A stretch of 64,000 nucleotides of DNA from Mucilaginibacter endophyticus (lineage in GTDB: Bacteria > Bacteroidota > Bacteroidia > Sphingobacteriales > Sphingobacteriaceae): the NCBI RefSeq assembly GCF_003351025.1, contig NZ_QPCG01000004.1, positions 124,001 to 188,000 on the forward strand, in the 5' to 3' direction. Shown here piece after piece: positions 1 to 9,763 of the stretch. A program made the position numbers and the translations under genes. The notes below the pieces were generated by a model. The model searched no databases and was not told where the DNA came from. It saw only the letters and a list, made by a program, of their open reading frames with translations. Numbering within the stretch: position 1 is the stretch's first letter; every line of letters starts with the position of its first letter.

Positions 1-1307
1 AATTCTGCCGGGTTAAAGCTATTCTTTCCGGGCAGAAACCACACATAACCTAATTCATCGGCATGAGTAGCACCGGTACCGTCGCGCTTATAATCAAAGC
101 GGTACATCCAGGTATGATTACCTGCCCTTGATAGCGCGTTAGCCAACCGGTAACTATGCATCTGGTACATGTATTGGGTAAGCACTTTTATGGCAGCGCT
201 ATCGGCACCTTGCTTTTTTGCTTCAGTCTCATAGTTTGATAAAATGGAGCGATAGTTATCGCCAAACCAACCATACAGCACCGTGCTATCAGGATGGTTA
301 AGACGTTTATCAAATCCCATAAACATTTTACTCTCAAACTTATTGGTACCTATCAGGAAGCGTACCTTATCGTTCCTGTTTTTGCGGATATACTGATACG
401 GATCCTCTGAAATAACCGAGCCATCTATCACCGGGCCAAAATAATTTGTACCCTGTGCCCCATTGCTAATTTCTGCCTGTGCTGCAATAAGTTTTTCTGC
501 TGAGATCTTAAGCAGTTCGGCAGGTTTGGTAACACCCAGCTGGGTCATTAGCCGCTGCCTGATGCCTTTAGCAGTGACCGAATCCCGGATACATTGCACC
601 GCGCCGCTTTCTAAAATTTGCTGGTTAAAATAGCCCTTTGATTGTGGCGTGGCCAGCAAAGCGCTGGTAAGCTTGGCGCCTGCCGATTCGCCCATTACAG
701 TAACTTTAGCGTCATCGCCACCTAAAGCGGCAATATTTTGCCTGATCCATTTAAGGGCCATGATCAAATCAAGCAAGCCGTTGTTACCCGATGATTGATA
801 AGCTTTGTTTACATCCCCCAAATACATAAAACCAAAAACACCGAGGCGGTAATTAATGGTTACAGTTACAACGCTGTCGTCATCGGCAAAGGCGTGACCA
901 TTCATACCCATACCCGAACCGCCTGTAAGCGCACCGCCATGCACCCAAACCAATACCGGAAGTTTGGCTTCTTTTGATGTTGTAGGTGTATATACATTTA
1001 AAGAAAGGCAATCTTCACTTCCTTTCAATCCACCCGGACCACCGCCTTGCGATGCCGGGTTGCCAAATTTTTCGCACGAAAGCGTGTCTTTCCATGAGGT
1101 CATGGATTGCGGTGGCATAAAACGCAGAGCCCCAACCGGGGGCTTGGCATACGGAATACCTTTAAATACCAAAGTCGGCCCTTCCTCTATACCCCTGATC
1201 CATCCGCCCGATACTTTGGTCACAACTGTTTGCGCGCTACTGTCAAACGGCAAAGCAGTGCCCAGCAAAAAAACAAAAGCAGCTACAAAATGGAGAAAAC
1301 GTTTCAT
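1..1307 (-). CDS. Carboxylesterase type B, secreted (3' end cut by window edge)
   Basis: The frame is open from the ATG at 1307 to the window edge, giving about 435 residues without the C-terminus. A signal peptide (MKRFLHFVAAFVFLLG...) is followed by the carboxylesterase fold. Visible marks are GIPYAKPPVG near the N-terminus, SEDCLSLNVYTP, the oxyanion-hole stretch PVLVWVHGGA, and the nucleophile elbow GESAGA with Ser208. A second esterase of the same family lies at 50231-51760. The natural substrate cannot be told. Family-wide it would hydrolyse carboxylic esters in the periplasm or outside the cell. The remaining C-terminal part, including the catalytic His, lies before position 1. Confidence 0.88.
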   Translation of the reverse strand, partial: MKRFLHFVAAFVFLLGTALPFDSSAQTVVTKVSGGWIRGIEEGPTLVFKGIPYAKPPVGALRFMPPQSMTSWKDTLSCEKFGNPASQGGGPGGLKGSEDCLSLNVYTPTTSKEAKLPVLVWVHGGALTGGSGMGMNGHAFADDDSVVTVTINYRLGVFGFMYLGDVNKAYQSSGNNGLLDLIMALKWIRQNIAALGGDDAKVTVMGESAGAKLTSALLATPQSKGYFNQQILESGAVQCIRDSVTAKGIRQRLMTQLGVTKPAELLKISAEKLIAAQAEISNGAQGTNYFGPVIDGSVISEDPYQYIRKNRNDKVRFLIGTNKFESKMFMGFDKRLNHPDSTVLYGWFGDNYRSILSNYETEAKKQGADSAAIKVLTQYMYQMHSYRLANALSRAGNHTWMYRFDYKRDGTGATHADELGYVWFLPGKNSFNPAE

Positions 1308-1400
1308 GGCTTAAAAGTTAAAGCAAATAATGGTTGCGAGGCCCTAAAATAGCTTTAATAGCAATAAGTGTACAGGTATTTGGCCTATGTATTGATTTAT

Positions 1401-3200
1401 TTACTTCTCGTCCCTTACCTTTTTAACTTCGGCGGCTGTAACCAAACTGCTGTTGTTGCCAAAATTATTGCGGATGTAAGTTAGCACAGCCGCAATATCA
1501 GCATCGCTTAAAAAGTTGTGCTTAGGCATAGCGCTGTTATAAGGATGATTTTTCACTTTGATAGGCCCATCCAAACCATTCAGCACCACCCTTATAGCCA
1601 GGTCTTTTTCCATGAACTTACCGCCGGTAACCCATTCCGACCCGCTGAGCGGCGGGATCATGTTGCCATCGCCTTTGCCATTTTTTTGGTGGCAATTGGC
1701 GCAATAGGTGGTATATATTTTAGCACCGCCTTTCAGCATCCCTGTTTGCAAATCGCTTTTTAAAACATCGGGAAGCCTGAAGCCGGGCAGCTTTTTACGT
1801 AACTCCATTTTGGCAAGCTCGGCTTTACCAAATGAAGCCTTATTGCCTGCGTACGAGATCTTCCAGACCTTACCTTCTTCCGTTTCGCTGATATACAGTG
1901 AACCATCAGGCCCCATGGCCAAACCCATTGGGCGATACACAGCATCGCTTACGCTTACTACCGTTTTTTTGCCGGTAAAGCCATCTGCAAATATCTCCCA
2001 CTGACCAAAAGGCTTTCCATTTTTAAAAGGCACAAAGCATACAAAAAAACCAGCCTGCGGGTAAGGCGACCTGTTTGTTGAGCCATGGAAAGCGACAAAA
2101 GCCCCATTTTTATATCTCGCCGGAAACTGATTGCCAGTATAAAACAACAAATCGTTGGGGGCCCAGTGCGCCGGGAAAGCCATAATGGGCTGGGTATATT
2201 TTGCGCCATTGCCAGCCTTTATCCCATCACCACCATATTCGGGGTTCAGGAGTTTTTTCTTTTTGATAGGGTCATAATAATAGTATGGCCAGCCTACATC
2301 AGTGCCTTTTTTTACTTTGATGAACTCTTCGGCAGGCAGTACCGCGCTTTGCCAGGCACTGAATATTTTAGCAAACTGTAAGCGAAGATCATCGCGACCG
2401 TGGGCCACCACATACAAACAACTATCGGCGTTATTCCAATCCATAGCGACTACGCTGCGCAAACCTGTGGCATACCGAATGCCATCAGCCTGTGTTTGAT
2501 TGGGTTTAGCTTCATCAAACTGCCAGATGCCGCCGTACTGTTTCAATAACGGGCAGCCTTTAATACCTTTTGAACCAGGAACCCGGTTTTGCACCTGGCA
2601 GGCGTTCGACGGCGCACCGTAGGCTACGTACATATGCCCGGCGTTATCAAAAGTGAGCGGTTTGGCATCATGTTCATGCGGGGCTGTGGCGTCATGCAAT
2701 ATCAGTTCGAGCGGAGCATCTGGTACCAGTGTTCGCGGATTTAGTTTTACGCGATAGACATTAACCTCCGAACTGAAATACAAATAACCTTTATGCACCC
2801 GCATCCCGGTACCATACGGGCCTTTATCTTCATAATTGGCAAATTTTTTAATGATATCAGCATGGCCATCCCCATTAGTATCCCGCAGGGCAACGTTGCC
2901 ACCAACAGAATCAGGAAAACGGAGCTTTACGTAAACATCGCCATTAGTATTAACGGCGATATGGCGGGCGCGACCTTCTAAACTATCAACTACGGTTACA
3001 GCTTTAAACTTACCGGGCAGGAACAAACCGGCATTAGCGGTATCCTTGGCAGGCAGAACACTTTTTTTGCCGACGTTTTTAAAACTGATCACTAAAAGCG
3101 CGCAGAGCACCAGCATCACGCCGGCCACTGTTTTTTTGTTTTTCATTTTTGATGCGAACAGGTTAATGCAAAAACGGAGCCATCGCTTAAAAAGCAACAT
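1401..3200 (-). CDS. PQQ-type sugar dehydrogenase (sorbosone/glucose DH-like) fused to cytochrome c
   Basis: 599 residues. After a hydrophobic N-terminus (about residues 20-42), residues 60-450 form a beta-propeller of the glucose/L-sorbosone dehydrogenase type, with repeats such as GTGMRVHKGYLYFSS and RPMGLAMGPDGSLYISETEEG. The last 110 residues are a class I cytochrome c domain with haem motif CANCH (Cys500, Cys503, His504) and a probable axial Met in NSAMPKHNF. Inferred role: periplasmic oxidation of a sugar or sugar-like substrate, passing electrons through the attached haem. An internal Met (residue 19, position 3146, before KNKKTVAGVML) gives a more typical signal anchor and may be the true start. 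Transcribed divergently from the permease at 3369. Confidence 0.85.
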   Translation of the reverse strand: MLLFKRWLRFCINLFASKMKNKKTVAGVMLVLCALLVISFKNVGKKSVLPAKDTANAGLFLPGKFKAVTVVDSLEGRARHIAVNTNGDVYVKLRFPDSVGGNVALRDTNGDGHADIIKKFANYEDKGPYGTGMRVHKGYLYFSSEVNVYRVKLNPRTLVPDAPLELILHDATAPHEHDAKPLTFDNAGHMYVAYGAPSNACQVQNRVPGSKGIKGCPLLKQYGGIWQFDEAKPNQTQADGIRYATGLRSVVAMDWNNADSCLYVVAHGRDDLRLQFAKIFSAWQSAVLPAEEFIKVKKGTDVGWPYYYYDPIKKKKLLNPEYGGDGIKAGNGAKYTQPIMAFPAHWAPNDLLFYTGNQFPARYKNGAFVAFHGSTNRSPYPQAGFFVCFVPFKNGKPFGQWEIFADGFTGKKTVVSVSDAVYRPMGLAMGPDGSLYISETEEGKVWKISYAGNKASFGKAELAKMELRKKLPGFRLPDVLKSDLQTGMLKGGAKIYTTYCANCHQKNGKGDGNMIPPLSGSEWVTGGKFMEKDLAIRVVLNGLDGPIKVKNHPYNSAMPKHNFLSDADIAAVLTYIRNNFGNNSSLVTAAEVKKVRDEK

Positions 3201-3318
3201 CCTGCTATAAAAGCAATTTTTAAGATAAATGTTTAGGTAAGATTTTATTTTTTATGCTGAATAAGGTTCAAGAGCAGGCAACATCGGTTTAATCCAACAT
3301 TCCCGCCTCGAAATCTTT

Positions 3319-3352
3319 TTTGATATTCGCACCGGTAAAAATCTTATCTTTT
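3319..3352 (+). promoter_or_regulatory. Candidate -33/-7 promoter of the amino-acid permease
   Basis: TTTG at 3319-3322 and TATCTTTT at 3345-3352, 22 bp apart, resemble the Bacteroidota TTTG / TAnnTTTG pair with one mismatch in the -7 element. The ATG at 3369 follows after 16 bp. Confidence 0.4.
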
Positions 3353-3368
3353 CACAAAACAGATATTC

Positions 3369-4685
3369 ATGCCCGAAGCGCTTTCCGAAAAAAACAAATT
3401 AGGCCTGTGGACCAGCACCTCGCTGGTGATTGGTAACATGATAGGTGCAGGTATTTTCCTGATGCCGGCTGCTATGGCGTCATTTGGGAGTATTGGCTTG
3501 CTGGGTTGGGTATTTTCGGCAATAGGGTCATTCTTCCTGGCGAAAGTCTTCAGTAACCTGAGCAAATTACTACCGCATGCTACCGGCGGTCCATACGCCT
3601 ATACCCGTGATGGCCTGGGCGACTTTATAGGTTTTTTAGTTGCCTGGGGATATTACCTTGCGGTAGCCTGTGCCAACGCTGCTATCACCATATCCTTTGT
3701 TAGCGCTTTAAGTACCTTTTTTCCTGTATTGGGCAGCAGCAGTTTTATCGCGGTAGCAACTGGCTTGTGTTCTATATGGCTATTGGCCTATATTAATACT
3801 TTAGGCGTAGTTACAGGAGGAAAACTTCAGCTTATTACTACTATTCTGAAGGTTTTGCCTTTACTATTAGTGGCTATTGGTGGCTTATTTTTTATTAAAG
3901 CTGCAAACTTCAGCCCTTTTAATGCCAGTGGTAGCGGCATCGTAAGCGCGTTACAGGCTACAGCTACGATGACCATGTTCGCGTTCATTGGCATTGAAAG
4001 CGCCACCGTGCCGTCAGGAAGTGTAGCCAATCCCGAAAAAACGGTAGCCAGGGCAACCATGCTGGGGCTCCTCATTACTACCTTTATTTATATCCTGGGC
4101 AGCGTAAGTGTTATTGGCATTATCCCGGCGGCACAGTTGCAAAAATCACTTACGCCCTATGCCGATACCGCAGTGATCATTTACGGCAGCAGCGCCCGCT
4201 ATTGGGTAAGCGCCGGTATAGCCATAGCCGCTTTTGGCTCACTTAACGGCTGGACATTATTGCAGGGACAAGTGCCCTATGCCATTTCAAAAGACAAGCT
4301 CTTCCCTCCCATTTTCAGCCGGACTAATAAAAAGGGCGTACCTTATATGGGTATCATTATCAGCAGTATTATGGTATCGCTGTTCATGACCATGAATTAC
4401 ACCAAGGGACTGGTGGCACAGTTTAAATTTCTGCTGCTGCTTTCATTACTAAGTGTGTTGATCCCTTACTTGTTGTCGGCAGCGGCTTACCTTGTTATCA
4501 GGGTAAGAAAAACCCCGCAGGCAGGCGGTTGGGCTGGCGCTATCATGCTGGCTATATTGGCATTCGGATATTCACTCTGGGCTATAGCCGGTGCCGGACA
4601 GGAAGCTGTTTATTATGGCTTTTTATTATTACTGGCAGGGATCCCGTTTTATGTTTGGGCCGCGTTTAGGAAGAAGGTGGAGTAG
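3369..4685 (+). CDS. APC-superfamily amino-acid permease/antiporter (AdiC-like)
   Basis: 438 residues with about 12 hydrophobic segments. The first helix carries IGNMIGAGIFLMPA, the broken-helix substrate-binding motif of the APC superfamily. The next conserved block, PHATGGPYAYTRDGLGDFIGF, matches the AdiC/CadB branch (arginine:agmatine-type exchangers). A second broken helix is likely near FAFIGIESATVPSG. No decarboxylase gene is adjacent, so an acid-resistance exchanger role is not supported by context. Transport of a cationic or neutral amino acid across the inner membrane is the safe call. The gene stands alone: divergent from 1401-3200 and followed by a repeat (4701-4862). Confidence 0.85.
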   Translation: MPEALSEKNKLGLWTSTSLVIGNMIGAGIFLMPAAMASFGSIGLLGWVFSAIGSFFLAKVFSNLSKLLPHATGGPYAYTRDGLGDFIGFLVAWGYYLAVACANAAITISFVSALSTFFPVLGSSSFIAVATGLCSIWLLAYINTLGVVTGGKLQLITTILKVLPLLLVAIGGLFFIKAANFSPFNASGSGIVSALQATATMTMFAFIGIESATVPSGSVANPEKTVARATMLGLLITTFIYILGSVSVIGIIPAAQLQKSLTPYADTAVIIYGSSARYWVSAGIAIAAFGSLNGWTLLQGQVPYAISKDKLFPPIFSRTNKKGVPYMGIIISSIMVSLFMTMNYTKGLVAQFKFLLLLSLLSVLIPYLLSAAAYLVIRVRKTPQAGGWAGAIMLAILAFGYSLWAIAGAGQEAVYYGFLLLLAGIPFYVWAAFRKKVE

Positions 4686-4700
4686 AATTCCGTATAAAAA

Positions 4701-4862
4701 AAATGTCATTTCGACGAACCTGTAGGGGGAAGTGCGTGGGAGTAAGGAGAAATCTTATACGACATGCTAAGCCGCCCTGTATGATTTGCTTTGCATGTCG
4801 TATAAGATTTCTCACCCTTGCCAAACCATTTCCCATCCCAAAGGGTTCGAAATGACATTTTA
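4701..4862. repeat. Dispersed palindromic repeat family A, copy 1
   Basis: Outer arms AATGTCATTTCGA and TCGAAATGACATTT bracket inner arms GAGAAATCTTATAC and GTATAAGATTTCTC. The same nested layout occurs at 54341-54480 and 56583-56729. It fills the space between the convergent permease and GH92 genes. The middle and the spacers diverge between copies while the arms are kept, as expected of a hairpin-forming miniature element. Confidence 0.85.
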
Positions 4863-4880
4863 TTTTGTTAAAAGATTTCT

Positions 4881-7163
4881 TTATTTCTCTTTATCGTTAC
4901 TCATTGAATACGGCACATCGGCATCTTTTGTACCGCGGTCTTTATTCGGAGTTGCCTGCATATCAAAATCAAGCACTGCTCCGTTTAACAAACCTTTGTG
5001 GCTTAACCAGTTGTTGGTATATGGTTTACCATCAACAGTAAGTGTGTTTACATACCTGTTTTCGTCGCTGTTTTTTGGCGCGTTGATGGTGATGGTTTTA
5101 CCGTTTTCTAAATTAACAGTCACTTTTTTGAATAACGGAGCACCTAATACATATTGGTCGCTGGCCGGGGTAACCGGGTAAAAGCCCATGGCCGAGAAAA
5201 TGTACCATGCAGATGTTTGCCCGTTATCCTCATCACCGCAATAACCATCTGGTGTAGCCCTGTAAAGCCTGTTCATAGCTTCGCGAACCCAATATTGGGT
5301 TTTCCATGGCTGGTTTGCGTGGTTGTAAAGATAGATCATGTGCTGAATTGGCTGGTTACCATGCGCATACTGACCCATACCGGCAATCTGCATTTCGCGG
5401 ATCTCATGGATCACGCCGCCATAGTAGCTATCGTCAAATACCGGAGGCATTTCAAATACCGAATCCAATTTGGCTGCAAATTGTTGTTTACCACCCATCA
5501 GATTTATTAAACCCTGAATATCGTGAAACACTCCCCAGCTGTAGTGCCAGCTGTTACCTTCGGTAAAGGCATCGCCCCATTTAAACGGATTAAAAGGAGT
5601 TTCAAAAGTACCATCCTGGTTTTTACCGCGCATCAATTTAGTTTGCGGATCGAACAGGTTACGGTAGTTCTGGCTGCGTTTTTTATAGATCTCAATTTCC
5701 TTTTTAGGTTTACCAAGGGCTTTACCTAACTGGTAAATCGCAAAATCGTCATAAGCATACTCTAAAGTACGTGCAGCGTTTTCATTGATCTTCACATTGT
5801 AAGGCACGTAACCTAAAGTGTTATAATATTGCACTCCACGACGACCGGTAGCGTTAGGACCTTCGTTATTAGCACCGTGCTTAAGTGCCTGGTATAAAGT
5901 TTCGATATCATAACCACGCAGGCCTTTCAGGTAGGCTTCTGAAACTACCGATGCGGAGTTATTACCGATCATACAATCTGCATAACCTGGGCTCGACCAC
6001 TCAGGCAACCAACCACCTTCTTTGTAATCATTGATCAAACCTTCCTGCATTTCTTTGCTGATAGATGGGTAAACCAAATTCAGGAAAGGATAAAGTGCCC
6101 TGAAAGTATCCCAGAAACCGGTGCCTGCAAACAAATAACCCGGTGCAACTTTACCGTTGAATGGGCTGTAGTGTACATTTTGTCCGTTAGCATCAACCTC
6201 GTACATTTTGTTAGGGAAAAACAGCATACGGTAAAGGCTGCTGTAGAAAGTACGGGTTTGGTCGATAGTACCACCTTCAACATTCAGGCGGCTCAGGGTT
6301 TTGTTCCAGGTATCTTTAGCTTTTTGGCAGGTTGCGGCAAAATCATCGTTACCTAATTCACGTTTCAGGTTAAGTTCGGCCTGTTCAATACTAATAAATG
6401 ACGAAGCAACTTTCAAATGAACTTTTTCACCTTTGGCAGTTTTCAGCGTGATCACAGCGCCGGCATGGTCGCCGGTATACTCCAACTGACCTGCATCTTT
6501 TTTCCAGTCATGCCATGCTGATGCCAGTGCGAATGGTTTATCTACGTAAATAACAAAGTAGTTTTTGAAGTTGGCCGGTACGGCACCGCTGTTTTTGGTA
6601 CTGTAACCGATAATCTTTTGCTCTCCAGGGATGATCTTTACATAAGAGCCTTTATCAAAAGCATCAATTACGATGTGCGAGCTGTCGCTTTTAGGGAAAG
6701 TGAACTGGAAACTTGCCGCGCGCTCGGTGGGTGTAATCTCTGTAGTTACATCATAATCTGCCAGGTAAACGCTGTAGTAGTACGGTTTTGCAGTTTCGGC
6801 TTTGTGCGAGAACCAGCTGGCGCGATCTTTTTCGTCGAGCTTTAGTTTACCAGTTTCCGGGAAAACAGAAAACATACCGTAGTCATTCATCCATGGCGAT
6901 GGCTGGTGCGTTTGTTTAAAACCGAGGATCTTATCGGCATCATAGGTATACTGCCAGCCATTGCCCATGGTTCCGGTTTGGGGTGTCCAGAAGTTCATAC
7001 CCCAGGGCAGGGCTACTGCCGGGTAAGTATTACCGTTGGATAACGACGGCTTTGATTGTGTACCCATGAGCGGGTTGATCAGATCGACAGGTGACGACAC
7101 CTTTTCTTGTGCCGAAAGTGCTGCCGGTAAAAAGGCAAACGCCAGGAGAAGTAACTTTTTCAT
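4881..7163 (-). CDS. GH92 family alpha-mannosidase, secreted
   Basis: 760 residues, the usual GH92 length. Residues 1-18 form a signal peptide ending ALSAQ. The N-terminal beta-sandwich starts VDLINPLMGT and includes NGNTYPAVALPWGMNFWTPQ. The (alpha/alpha)6 domain includes GTGFWDTFRALYPF and ends in the family signature GYCGDEDNGQTSAWYIFSAMGFYPV, where acidic residues act as base or calcium-linked residues in characterised members. Members are calcium-dependent exo-alpha-mannosidases, mostly alpha-1,2 or alpha-1,3, acting on N-glycans or yeast mannan. The gene lies downstream of the SusC/SusD locus but behind the terminator at 7432-7467, so it probably has its own promoter. Confidence 0.93.
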   Translation of the reverse strand: MKKLLLLAFAFLPAALSAQEKVSSPVDLINPLMGTQSKPSLSNGNTYPAVALPWGMNFWTPQTGTMGNGWQYTYDADKILGFKQTHQPSPWMNDYGMFSVFPETGKLKLDEKDRASWFSHKAETAKPYYYSVYLADYDVTTEITPTERAASFQFTFPKSDSSHIVIDAFDKGSYVKIIPGEQKIIGYSTKNSGAVPANFKNYFVIYVDKPFALASAWHDWKKDAGQLEYTGDHAGAVITLKTAKGEKVHLKVASSFISIEQAELNLKRELGNDDFAATCQKAKDTWNKTLSRLNVEGGTIDQTRTFYSSLYRMLFFPNKMYEVDANGQNVHYSPFNGKVAPGYLFAGTGFWDTFRALYPFLNLVYPSISKEMQEGLINDYKEGGWLPEWSSPGYADCMIGNNSASVVSEAYLKGLRGYDIETLYQALKHGANNEGPNATGRRGVQYYNTLGYVPYNVKINENAARTLEYAYDDFAIYQLGKALGKPKKEIEIYKKRSQNYRNLFDPQTKLMRGKNQDGTFETPFNPFKWGDAFTEGNSWHYSWGVFHDIQGLINLMGGKQQFAAKLDSVFEMPPVFDDSYYGGVIHEIREMQIAGMGQYAHGNQPIQHMIYLYNHANQPWKTQYWVREAMNRLYRATPDGYCGDEDNGQTSAWYIFSAMGFYPVTPASDQYVLGAPLFKKVTVNLENGKTITINAPKNSDENRYVNTLTVDGKPYTNNWLSHKGLLNGAVLDFDMQATPNKDRGTKDADVPYSMSNDKEK

Positions 7164-7230
7164 TTATTATTATGGGTGCTTTATTTTCAAATCATTACAT
7201 GATTTAGTACTCAAAGAAATTTAAAGTGGG

Positions 7231-7358
7231 GGATTGCGCGATTCCCTCCCCCGGGAGGGTGTAGGGAGGGGTTAACTGGTATGCATATTCGCTTAGCGAG
7301 ACATATAACCCCTCCCTGCCACTTCACATCCTAACACACCCCTCCCAAGGGAGGGAAC
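7231..7358. repeat. Dispersed palindromic repeat family C, copy 1
   Basis: Ends are ATTCCCTCCCCCGGGAGGG and CACCCCTCCCAAGGGAGGGAA. Inside, GGGAGGGGTTAA and TAACCCCTCCCTGCC form a second inverted pair. The asymmetric GCGCGATTCCC side places this copy in the same orientation as the copy at 47106-47236. It fills most of the 336-bp gap between GH92 and the hydrolase gene; the rest is terminator. Confidence 0.85.
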
Positions 7359-7431
7359 TATTTTTCTTTTCTCAATAACCGATGTTCAATACAAGGACAA
7401 TTTTTTTGAGCGAATGTACAGACCAAACATC

Positions 7432-7467
7432 AAAAAACTTCCGCACATGAAATTTCATGTACGGAAG
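7432..7467 (-). terminator. Rho-independent terminator closing the SusCD operon
   Basis: Read leftwards, the arms CTTCCGTACATGAAA and TTTCATGTGCGGAAG (7438-7467) form a long hairpin with one wobble pair and are followed by a run of T (7437-7432). It lies 33 bp after the stop codon of the hydrolase gene and separates it from GH92. Confidence 0.85.
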
Positions 7468-7499
7468 CATAAACCAACTCTCTCTCAAAAAAGAATCTT

Positions 7500-9686
7500 T
7501 TACCATTTAATGCTCACCTTAATACCATCGGGGCTGTTGGCGAAGCTCAGGTACAAGGTGTTTGATGATTTATCCCATGAGGATTTTACATCAGTAATGG
7601 TTTTTCCTGTATTATCGGTAACTACTGTTGCCTTTGGTTGCGCCGGCAATAAAATCCGGGCGCTGTTTAATGTATTGATAGGGCTTTTGGTTACAAAAGT
7701 GTAACTACGGGCTGTTGTTGCCTCATCGTAAACCCTTGAAGCAGACGTAAGCACTTTTGGCTGCTTTTTGTTAGGCACACGGTTTACCACGTATAATAAA
7801 GCCTGCTCACCCGGGTTAATAGTTTTTTCGGCCAATACCGGTAACTTCGGATCGAAAAGATCGATAACCGGGCCTTTTACTGTATATGGTTTACTATCGG
7901 CATTTTCGTCCATCACGGCAATTACGTCATAAGGGCCACGCTCCAGGTACATGCTATTTTTAAATGGCAGGGTACCACCCTTAGCATCTTTTTCGTAAGC
8001 CTGTTTTACAGTTTTGATGAAGCCATCATCATTACCGGCCTGCATTACATACTCTTTCGGATTTTGCCTTAACACGTAAACCGCGCCTTTACCTACAGCA
8101 AAACGCTGATCATCGCCGGTTGGGTTGATGCCTAACAGCTTAAACAGGTGCTCTGACGGTGCTTTAAAACTGTTGCCTTTAGTATCCCACCATTCCATTA
8201 CTGATTGGTACGGATCATCATCGCGACCGGCGTAAATTAAAACACCACCATTTTTAACCCACTCAGCCAAATGCTCATGAACCTCGGCCGACACCGGCTT
8301 CATGTTAGAATAGCTCATCACCAAAACTTTGATGTTCTTTAGCGATGCCGCATAGCCTAAGTTTTCCATGTGTACAGTTTGTACCGGAACACCACGTTTT
8401 ACCAGCGGCAGGGTTTGTCCGTAAAAGTTAGAGAACTGCGGATCTTCAAAGCCGTTATGCGTAGGGAACCGCTGGAACATCAGTGTATTGCTCATCAGCA
8501 CACCGATGCCATTAACACCGGAAACTTTGTTTGATGAAACGGGCATATCATTCAGCGCGTTCACCATGATCTGCATCTGGGTTGAATAAAACTGCGGGAT
8601 CAGTGTTTTTTCGTTAGTACCCAATACAGGGTACGGATGCGTGTAAATGCGCTCCGGCCATGGCATTACCTCATAATCGGCAACCATCGGATATAACAAT
8701 TTGGCAGTGAACGTAGCCTGGTAGTTGCGTTTGTAATCACTCCAGTCATGCACACGGTCTTCAATCGGGTCGGTAAGGAAAAACACTTTGCGGCCTGTTG
8801 GCGCGGTCATTGATACTACCGAACCATATTCCAGAAACGCGTTTTCGAATACCCGTTCTTTTCTTTCGCCGTTAAAATAAGTAGGCTCACGTGAGGTTCC
8901 TGTCCATACCTGTGCAATATAACCATCGATACCAGGTAATGATGCCAGACTTGCCTCTGGGCTTACAATTTGCCATGATGAGTAATTTACCAGCGAATGC
9001 GTTGCGATGAACACTTTAATTTTCATGCCCTTGCTTTTGCCGTACTCTTTGGCGTATGATGATACCTGTTTTATAGTTTCATAATACAGGTTATATTTTA
9101 GCTTGTTTGATAAGTAAGTATTTTCAGCAGATGCATCCTGTGCTTTCCAGGGGAAGCCATAATATTTTTGCCATTGCTCTTTGAAACCTGCACTGTAACC
9201 CGCACGGGCCCAAAACTCCGGTTCTTCTAAAAAAATATTGGTGATACCAACGTCAATCACCCTTTTTACCACGGCGGTTTTCATGTATTCGATAAACGAA
9301 TCATCCGGACACACATAAGGCATATCCTTACCGTGAAAAATGGTATCTCCTTTTTGTGTTACCTGCCCTACACCAAGGTGGTTCTTGCCATCCCATTTAC
9401 CCAAAAAGTAATCTTTGTAATCGCCCCAGGCAATACCTGTCATGAAGTTTACATCGTAACCACGGTCGCGCCATGATTTAACGCGTTGCTCAAAGGTCAT
9501 GTTGGGGTGATCGTTGGTGCCATAAACAATGGCAATATCCGAGCGCACATCAATCTCAGGCCTCCACGGGCTGCTGGTTTGGAATGCTGTTTTCTCTTTC
9601 AGCGATGCCGGTTTCGGGTTAGTCCCCTGTGCAAAAGCCCCGGCGGCAAATGCAAGTCCGCAACAAAAAAGTAGCGTATTTTTCAT
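7500..9686 (-). CDS. Secreted glycoside-hydrolase-like protein with TIM-barrel and amidotransferase-like domains
   Basis: 728 residues with a signal peptide (residues 1-19). I do not recognise the exact family. Residues 40-370 read like a TIM-barrel hydrolase: SDIAIVYGTNDHP, a strand-end acidic pair in NIFLEEPEFWARAGYS, and MVADYEVMPWPERIY. Residues 420-540 resemble the class-I amidotransferase-like domain found next to barrels in GH42-type enzymes (KNIKVLVMSYSNMKPVS, WVKNGGVLIYAGRDDDPYQS). The C-terminus (600-728) looks like a beta-sandwich. Its place as fourth gene after SusC, SusD and DUF3823 suggests it acts on the glycan that system imports. The Glu pair is a candidate catalytic site by inference only. 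Confidence 0.7.
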   Translation of the reverse strand: MKNTLLFCCGLAFAAGAFAQGTNPKPASLKEKTAFQTSSPWRPEIDVRSDIAIVYGTNDHPNMTFEQRVKSWRDRGYDVNFMTGIAWGDYKDYFLGKWDGKNHLGVGQVTQKGDTIFHGKDMPYVCPDDSFIEYMKTAVVKRVIDVGITNIFLEEPEFWARAGYSAGFKEQWQKYYGFPWKAQDASAENTYLSNKLKYNLYYETIKQVSSYAKEYGKSKGMKIKVFIATHSLVNYSSWQIVSPEASLASLPGIDGYIAQVWTGTSREPTYFNGERKERVFENAFLEYGSVVSMTAPTGRKVFFLTDPIEDRVHDWSDYKRNYQATFTAKLLYPMVADYEVMPWPERIYTHPYPVLGTNEKTLIPQFYSTQMQIMVNALNDMPVSSNKVSGVNGIGVLMSNTLMFQRFPTHNGFEDPQFSNFYGQTLPLVKRGVPVQTVHMENLGYAASLKNIKVLVMSYSNMKPVSAEVHEHLAEWVKNGGVLIYAGRDDDPYQSVMEWWDTKGNSFKAPSEHLFKLLGINPTGDDQRFAVGKGAVYVLRQNPKEYVMQAGNDDGFIKTVKQAYEKDAKGGTLPFKNSMYLERGPYDVIAVMDENADSKPYTVKGPVIDLFDPKLPVLAEKTINPGEQALLYVVNRVPNKKQPKVLTSASRVYDEATTARSYTFVTKSPINTLNSARILLPAQPKATVVTDNTGKTITDVKSSWDKSSNTLYLSFANSPDGIKVSIKW

Positions 9687-9763
9687 AGTTGTGTTTTGTT
9701 AAAACTGTGTTTGGGAGAGAGCCACTCCCACGGCCCCTCCCTCACACAGGTATTATTTATTTT

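Noticed and set aside
4786..5181. 131-residue plus-strand frame
   Set aside because: It starts in repeat family A and continues antisense to the GH92 gene.
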